DNA of 7,423 bases from the NCBI GenBank assembly GCA_019347795.1, contig JAHWKS010000245.1, forward strand, positions 1-7,423, given 5' to 3'. The translations under genes were made by a program, and so were the position numbers. A model generated the notes under the pieces. It was given only the letters and a program-made list of their open reading frames with translations. It was not told the DNA's origin and ran no database searches. Source of the DNA: Planctomycetota bacterium (lineage in GTDB: Bacteria; Planctomycetota; Planctomycetia; Pirellulales; Pirellulaceae). This document shows, one piece after another, positions 3,331 through 7,423 of this stretch (position 1 is its first letter; every line of letters starts with the position of its first letter).

Positions 3331-5061
3331 ATGCTCTCATTGTCTACGTGGACGCTCCTGGCGGCTCTGGGGGCGGGGGGCGAAACTGTCTTGCTGGACT
3401 TCACCGCCCAGTGGTGCGGTCCCTGCCGGTCGATGGCCCCGGCCATTCAGCGGCTCCAGGCGGAAGGCTATCCGGTCCGGCAGATCGACATCGATCAGCA
3501 TCCGCAGCTTGCCGCTCAGTACGGGGTCCAGTCGGTCCCGTGCTTCGTGATGCTCGCCGACGGCCGGGAGGTGGACCGGGTGGTTGGAGCGACCAGCTAC
3601 GGGCGCTTGAGCCAGATGATCAGGGCGGCGCGTCCTCGGGGCGAGCCGGCCGGCGCCGGGAGCGCGATTCGCGGGCAGTCTCCCGACCGCGTCCCCTTTG
3701 GCGGACGGCTGCGACAGATGGTGGGCGGCCTGAGGGGCGACGCTTCGAAGCCAAACCAGCCGGCGACGCCGCCGCCGCCCGCGATCGAGAGTCCTTCGCT
3801 GCCGACGTCGTCGGCGCCAGGTTATGAAGCGGGTCCGGAGCCGCCCGAGGCGCTTCGCGAATACGCGCAGCCTGCGGCGGAAGCGGCGCCGGCCGCTCAG
3901 GACATTCCCGCCATGGCGGCGAGCTTCGGCGGGGCGCCGCAGCAGGGGCAAGTCGGCCAGGCGCCGCAACCGTTGGCGATGTCCCAGCCGGGGTCGGCCG
4001 CCGCGTCGGGCGGCTCGCCGGAGGAGCGGGCGATGGCCGCCTCGGTGCGGCTCAAGATCGACGACGGCCAGTTCTTTTCCTACGCCACCGGCACGATTAT
4101 CGCCGTCCAGCCCGACGGCGAGGCGCTGATCCTCACCTGCGGCCACGTCTTCCGCGACTCGCAGGGACGCGGGGCCATTGCGGTCGAACTGTTCGGCCCG
4201 CAACGACAGGGGCCGATGCCGGGGCGGCTCGTGGCGTATGATCTGAACCGCGATTTGGGGATCGTCTCAATTCGGCTCAGCGGGACCGCGGATCCTGTGC
4301 AGCTCGCTGGGGCGGAAGCGTTTGTCCGGGAAAACATGCGGACGTTCTCCATTGGCTGCGACCGCGGGGCGGAGCCGACAATTCGGGAAGGGCGGATCAC
4401 CGGCGTGAATCGATATCTGGGGACGCCGAATTTGGAGGCTTCCGGGCGGCCGGTGGTCGGCCGCAGCGGCGGCGGCTTGTTCGACGCCGCAGGTTCGCTG
4501 ATCGGCGTGTGCCGGGCCGCCGACAGCGAAGCGGACGAAGGCGTATACGTCTCGTATCAGGCGATCCGCGATCAATTGCAGGAGTGGCGGCTGGGGGACA
4601 TACTGCGAACTTCACCCGAGGCCCCGCTTGCACAGCAGCCGGTCACTCCGATCGAACCGGCCCGCAGCGAGCAGCCTCTGGCCGCCGGCGCGTCATCCCT
4701 TGCGGCGGATCAGCCGGCCGACTTCGACTACACGACGCCGCCCGCCGGTTACGCCGCACGCAACGGCGTCGCTTCCCCGGCCGCCGCCGGCGCTTCGCTC
4801 CAATCGCCGCTCTACATCGTCCGCTCTCGCAGCGGCGGCGCCAGCGACGTGATGCTGCTGGAGCAACCTTCCGCGGCCTTTCTGGAGCAGCTTGCACAAG
4901 AGCAAACTGTCCCGGTCGGCGACGCCGCTCCGGTGCGACAAGCGGTGCGGGCCGCGTTGGAGCAAGGGCGGCTCACGCAGCGCGGCGACGGTCCCGTCGT
5001 GCGGGGACAATCGCCGCTGCAACAAAACGCCGTCTACCGCGGCGGCGCGATGGCGCCTTAG
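3331..5061 (+). CDS. Thioredoxin-trypsin-like serine protease fusion
   Basis: A 576-aa protein from the ATG at 3331, chosen over GTG 3301 because AGGGAGGG (3316-3323) sits 7 bases upstream. Residues 1-17 are hydrophobic and could be a weak signal or anchor, though there is no basic N-region. Residues 18-100 are a thioredoxin domain: LLDFTAQWCGPC with active site C29/C32 and a cis-proline motif SVP (P70). Residues 105-230 are a Pro/Ala/Gly/Gln-rich linker. Residues 231-422 are a trypsin-like (S1C/DegP-type) protease fold: TCGHVF (H272), YDLNRDLGIVSI (D308) and GRSGGGL (S379) form a complete triad. The serine motif is GRSGGGL and not the usual GDSGGPL. Residues 423-576 are low complexity without a PDZ domain. 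RGQSP occurs in both linkers (114-118 and 558-562). The protein may act outside the cytoplasm in redox-linked protein quality control (inference). It is probably a stand-alone gene, convergent with the next. Confidence 0.9.
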   Translation: MLSLSTWTLLAALGAGGETVLLDFTAQWCGPCRSMAPAIQRLQAEGYPVRQIDIDQHPQLAAQYGVQSVPCFVMLADGREVDRVVGATSYGRLSQMIRAARPRGEPAGAGSAIRGQSPDRVPFGGRLRQMVGGLRGDASKPNQPATPPPPAIESPSLPTSSAPGYEAGPEPPEALREYAQPAAEAAPAAQDIPAMAASFGGAPQQGQVGQAPQPLAMSQPGSAAASGGSPEERAMAASVRLKIDDGQFFSYATGTIIAVQPDGEALILTCGHVFRDSQGRGAIAVELFGPQRQGPMPGRLVAYDLNRDLGIVSIRLSGTADPVQLAGAEAFVRENMRTFSIGCDRGAEPTIREGRITGVNRYLGTPNLEASGRPVVGRSGGGLFDAAGSLIGVCRAADSEADEGVYVSYQAIRDQLQEWRLGDILRTSPEAPLAQQPVTPIEPARSEQPLAAGASSLAADQPADFDYTTPPAGYAARNGVASPAAAGASLQSPLYIVRSRSGGASDVMLLEQPSAAFLEQLAQEQTVPVGDAAPVRQAVRAALEQGRLTQRGDGPVVRGQSPLQQNAVYRGGAMAP

Positions 5062-5075
5062 GTCCGCCTTCGGCG

Positions 5076-5363
5076 TTAGTTGCTGGTCGGGTCGAAGCAT
5101 TCCAGCACGCGGCGCCAGGCGGTGGTGGGGCTTTCGCCGTGGAGGGAGGCGAGCAGATCGAAGGTGATGAACCGTTCGGTGGGGCGCCGGGTTCCCGGCT
5201 CGGTGACGAGCATCTGCTCGGCCAGGTAGCGGCGATGATGCGCGTCGCCGTCGTCCCCCCAACCCTCGCTCCACCACCCGAGCGACTCCAAGGCCGCCTC
5301 CTGCGCGTCGGCGGCCAGAATGGTCACCTTCAGCGAACCGCAGCGGACATGATACCTTGGCAT
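5076..5363 (-). CDS. Conserved-looking 95-aa hypothetical protein
   Basis: It starts MPRYHVRCGSLKVTILAADA and ends LECFDPTSN. The ATG at 5363 has AAAGGA 8-10 bases upstream. The first 50 residues look like a small beta-alpha unit (RYHVRCG..KVTILAADAQEAA) of the kind that begins many short planctomycete hypotheticals. Then come WWSEGWGDD, HHRRYLAEQMLVTE and a C-terminal TTAWRRVLECFDP helix. It has no signal peptide, no TM segment and no metal motif beyond a histidine pair. The stop is only 14 bases from the end of the convergent protease gene, a GC-rich gap with the short inverted repeat CGCC-TT..GGCG. I do not recognise the family. The frame, RBS and codon use support a real gene. Confidence 0.65.
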   Translation of the reverse strand: MPRYHVRCGSLKVTILAADAQEAALESLGWWSEGWGDDGDAHHRRYLAEQMLVTEPGTRRPTERFITFDLLASLHGESPTTAWRRVLECFDPTSN

Positions 5364-5600
5364 CTGAGCAATCCTTTCGCATTTGAGGACATCCGTGATT
5401 AACTCTCGACGATGGTGTTATCGCGGAGACGCGGACACGTCCGGTCACGGGCGCGACGATTTCCCCGATTTTTTGTCCTCGGCCGAAGGTAGTACGCATT
5501 GCCGCAAAGAACGGTTCTGAGCGGCCGCCTGGGCTGTTAAGCTGTGGAAACTAGCTGCGGATAGGAGATTGTCGGCGGCTCTCACGCATCAACGCGAACC
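5364..5600. other. Divergent intergenic region, no clear elements
   Basis: This 237-bp gap lies between two divergent genes and must hold both promoters. I see no consensus -10/-35 pair on either strand. A TAGGAG at 5562-5567 is too far (about 33 bases) from the prenyltransferase ATG to act as its Shine-Dalgarno. Confidence 0.4.
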
Positions 5601-6512
5601 ATGCTTCAGCAGCTCGGCCACATTCTGGCGATGATCCGCTTCAGCCATACGCTGTTTGCGCTGCCGCCCGCGATGTTGTCGGCGGTGATGGCCTGGACCA
5701 CGCCGGCGCCCGGCGGCGCGCCTCCGGCATTCCGCTGGCGGGAGCTGGCGGGCATCCTGCTGTGCATGGTCTTCGCCCGCAGCGCGGCGATGGCGTTCAA
5801 CCGGTTGGCGGACCGGCGAATCGACGCCGAGAACCCGCGCACCCGGATGCGGCACTTGCCGGCGGGAACGCTCACGGTGGGCGGGGTGACGGCGTTCACG
5901 ATCGGCTGCAGCGCGGGCTTCATCGCTTCGACGCTGCTCTTTCTTCCGAACCCGCTGCCGATCGCGCTTTCGGTCCCGGTGCTGGCGGTGCTCTTCGCCT
6001 ACAGCTTCACCAAGCGGTTCACGTCGCTGGCGCACTTCTGGCTGGGGGCCGCGTTGATGCTGGCGCCGGTGTCGGCGTGGATCGCGATCCGCGGCGAGAT
6101 CCTGCTCACCGCGCCGGTCGATCTCTTGCCGGCGGTGATCCTCGGCGCCGCGATCCTGTTCTGGGTGGCGGGCTTCGACATCATCTACGCCTGCCAGGAT
6201 GTCGAGTTCGACGCAAAGGTCCGGCTTCGCAGCGTCCCCGCGCGGTTGGGCGTTCCCGGCGCGTTGCGACTGGCGGCGGTCTGTCATCTGGGCATGATGA
6301 TCATGCTGGTCGCGTTGCCGCTGGCGTGCCCGCAACTTGGCTTCGGCTGGATCTATGGGATAGGCGTGGCGGCGATCGGCGCTCTTCTGCTCTACGAGCA
6401 CGCCCTGGTGCGTCCCGACGACTTGACCCGGGTGAACACCGCGTTCTTTCACGTGAACGCAGTGGTGAGCATCGGCTTGTTTCTGATCGGCGCGCTGGAC
6501 CTGTTGGTCTGA
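5601..6512 (+). CDS. ubiA: UbiA-family prenyltransferase, probably MqnP (menaquinone)
   Basis: A 303-aa polytopic membrane protein with about eight hydrophobic segments, full length for the family. Aspartate motif 1 is NRLADRRID (N67, D71, D75) and motif 2 is DIIYACQDVEFD (D193, Q199, D200, D204), the Mg-diphosphate binding sites of UbiA enzymes. MAFNRLADRRIDAENPRT and the following RHLPAGTL belong to the subgroup labelled UbiA-like 4-hydroxybenzoate polyprenyltransferase. In bacteria without ubiquinone, members of it serve the futalosine menaquinone pathway (MqnP, prenylating 1,4-dihydroxy-6-naphthoate). It would attach a polyprenyl chain to the aromatic quinone precursor in the inner membrane. 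The ATG at 5601 is the only ATG before an upstream in-frame TAG (5562-5564), and there is no Shine-Dalgarno. No other mqn gene is in the window, so the aromatic substrate is inferred. Confidence 0.92.
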   Translation: MLQQLGHILAMIRFSHTLFALPPAMLSAVMAWTTPAPGGAPPAFRWRELAGILLCMVFARSAAMAFNRLADRRIDAENPRTRMRHLPAGTLTVGGVTAFTIGCSAGFIASTLLFLPNPLPIALSVPVLAVLFAYSFTKRFTSLAHFWLGAALMLAPVSAWIAIRGEILLTAPVDLLPAVILGAAILFWVAGFDIIYACQDVEFDAKVRLRSVPARLGVPGALRLAAVCHLGMMIMLVALPLACPQLGFGWIYGIGVAAIGALLLYEHALVRPDDLTRVNTAFFHVNAVVSIGLFLIGALDLLV

Positions 6513-6552
6513 GGCCGGTCGAAGGAGGCGTTGAGTGCAAGGGCGAAGCTCG

Positions 6553-6571
6553 CGCGACCCGCTGGGTCGCG
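6553..6571. terminator. Hairpin between convergent genes, possible bidirectional terminator
   Basis: CGCGACCC (6553-6560) and GGGTCGCG (6564-6571) form a perfect 8-bp stem with a GCT loop, in the 69-bp gap between the prenyltransferase stop and the dehydrogenase stop. Its placement suits termination of both transcripts, but no U-tract follows on either side. Confidence 0.5.
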
Positions 6572-6581
6572 GTTAAACAAA

Positions 6582-7367
6582 TTATCCCTGCAAGAGCGAT
6601 TGGGCGCCGTCTACGAAGATCACGGAGCCGGTCACGTGGCGGGCGGCGTCGGAGGCGAGGAACACGACCACGTCGGCCACCACCTCCGGACTCGGCGGCT
6701 TGCCGTCGGTGAGCGGGACTTGCCCTTCGGGGAACTCGACCGGCTCGCGGACTTCTTCCACGTCGCGCTGCTCGGTCTTCTTGTGGATCGGCGTGGCGAT
6801 GGCGCCGGGACAAACGGCGTTCACCCGCACGCCGTCATCCGCCATTTCCAAGGCGAGCATCTTCGTGAGCGCGATCTGGCCGGCCTTCGAGCAGGCGTAG
6901 GCGGTGGCGCCGGAGTTGCTGAACATCCGCACGCCGTTGACCGACGAGCAGACGATGACCGATCCTCGCCGGCGCCGCAGCTCCGCCGCCGCGTACTTGA
7001 GAGTGAGGAAGCTCCCGGTCAAATTCACCGCCAGCGTCTTGCTCCACTCTTCGGGCGCCAACTCCTCCAACGGCGCCCAGACGCCGTTCGTGCCGGCGTT
7101 GGCGAAGACGATGTCGAGGCGGCCCAAATCCTTCATCACGCGCTGGGCCGCTTTCTCCACCTGCGCGGGATCGGAAACGTCGGCGGCGACCGCCATCGCC
7201 CGGCCGCCGTCACGCTCGATGTCCGCAACGACATCCTTCAACTCCGCCTTATCACGAGCCGACACAGCGACCGCCGCCCCTTCGCGGGCGAGCGCTTTCG
7301 CCGCCGCCTCGCCGATGCCCGATGAGCCGCCGGTCACCCACGCGGCCTTGCCTTCCAGACGTCCCAT
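6582..7367 (-). CDS. Short-chain dehydrogenase/reductase (SDR)
   Basis: A 261-aa classical SDR, full length. The Rossmann glycine motif is TGGSSGIG (12-19), with a basic SARDK after strand 2 (R38, which favours NADP(H)). Then AADVSD (D63), NAG (90-92), the catalytic N115, S142 (CSSVNG), Y157 and K161 (YACSK), PGAIATPI (188-194) and the usual C-terminal GSVIFVDG. A stretch at about 196-222, HKKTEQRDVEEV..FPEGQV, is the variable substrate lid. It acts as a soluble cytosolic oxidoreductase on an unknown alcohol/ketone; FabG-like and glucose-dehydrogenase-like names are both common for such sequences. The ATG at 7367 has GAAAGG about 8 bases upstream. It is convergent with the prenyltransferase gene, so it is not in an operon with it. 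No link to quinone synthesis can be claimed. Confidence 0.93.
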   Translation of the reverse strand: MGRLEGKAAWVTGGSSGIGEAAAKALAREGAAVAVSARDKAELKDVVADIERDGGRAMAVAADVSDPAQVEKAAQRVMKDLGRLDIVFANAGTNGVWAPLEELAPEEWSKTLAVNLTGSFLTLKYAAAELRRRRGSVIVCSSVNGVRMFSNSGATAYACSKAGQIALTKMLALEMADDGVRVNAVCPGAIATPIHKKTEQRDVEEVREPVEFPEGQVPLTDGKPPSPEVVADVVVFLASDAARHVTGSVIFVDGAQSLLQG

Positions 7368-7423
7368 GGTCCAAACCTTTCAGAGTCGCGGGAAGCTTAA
7401 AACTACGACGTGAGCGAAACCAC
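7368..7423. other. Leader of the dehydrogenase gene
   Basis: These 56 bases contain the Shine-Dalgarno GAAAGG and no convincing -10/-35 pair. No gene start is seen on the plus strand. Confidence 0.4.

Noticed and set aside
3337..4203. Long minus-strand open frame opposite the thioredoxin-protease gene
   Set aside because: Arg/Gly-rich composition without motifs; a shadow of GC-rich codons of a clear gene.
4509..5499. Long open frames on both strands over the end of the protease gene and the 95-aa gene
   Set aside because: Arg-rich shadow text covering two better supported genes; no family motif.
6553..6571. Classical Rho-independent terminator
   Set aside because: Good stem but no U-tract on either side; kept only as a possible terminator.
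5589..6712. Minus-strand and alternate plus-strand long frames over the prenyltransferase
   Set aside because: Charge-rich shadow text; the prenyltransferase frame carries all the expected motifs.
6531..7413. Plus-strand open frames opposite the SDR
   Set aside because: Antisense shadows; the minus-strand frame is a complete classical SDR.

Overview
The window is GC-rich, SD-poor bacterial chromosome. It most likely comes from a planctomycete (Pirellulales-like). That is inferred from the gene styles: a thioredoxin-trypsin fusion, a futalosine-type UbiA prenyltransferase, small TA-like pairs with ATGA overlaps, ParB-domain proteins of the KVAQKCATL type, and abundant intergenic palindromes. 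I could not run a database search, so the taxonomy is an inference.

Layout. At the left edge (1-572, minus) is the 5' part of a gene for a membrane protein with two cysteine zinc-ribbon halves around two TM helices. It is cut by the window and has lower GC than the rest. Next comes a 79-bp imperfect palindrome (580-658). It is followed by a decaying accessory stretch, 679-2380, all on the minus strand. This holds an intact small antitoxin (913-1158) overlapped by a MazF/PemK toxin gene that is broken by a perfect 10-bp tandem duplication and has lost its C-terminal body. Upstream is a ParB/HTH-type gene in three frame-shifted pieces (1332-2005), with an internal deletion and a 73-bp repeat-driven frameshift. 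A possible promoter lies at 2053-2080, then a 71-bp palindrome at 2136-2206 and an orphan start-less frame at 2188-2376. On the plus strand a second toxin/antitoxin-like pair follows (about 2376-2667 and 2664-2861). Its toxin-like member has a family-like N-terminus but no usable start codon.

Positions 2862-3330 hold no convincing gene but at least four inverted repeats, including a 78-bp element built like the one at 580-658. The right half is ordinary, well-kept chromosome: a thioredoxin plus trypsin-like protease fusion (3331-5061, plus), a convergent 95-aa hypothetical (5076-5363, minus), a UbiA-family prenyltransferase probably serving menaquinone synthesis (5601-6512, plus), and a convergent short-chain dehydrogenase (6582-7367, minus) with a hairpin between the last two.

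How it fits together: the left half looks like a graveyard of small stability or selfish modules (two TA-like pairs and a ParB-like gene) bounded by palindromic repeats. At least two of its breaks are short direct duplications of length 3n+1. The right half contains stand-alone housekeeping or envelope genes with no visible functional link to each other.
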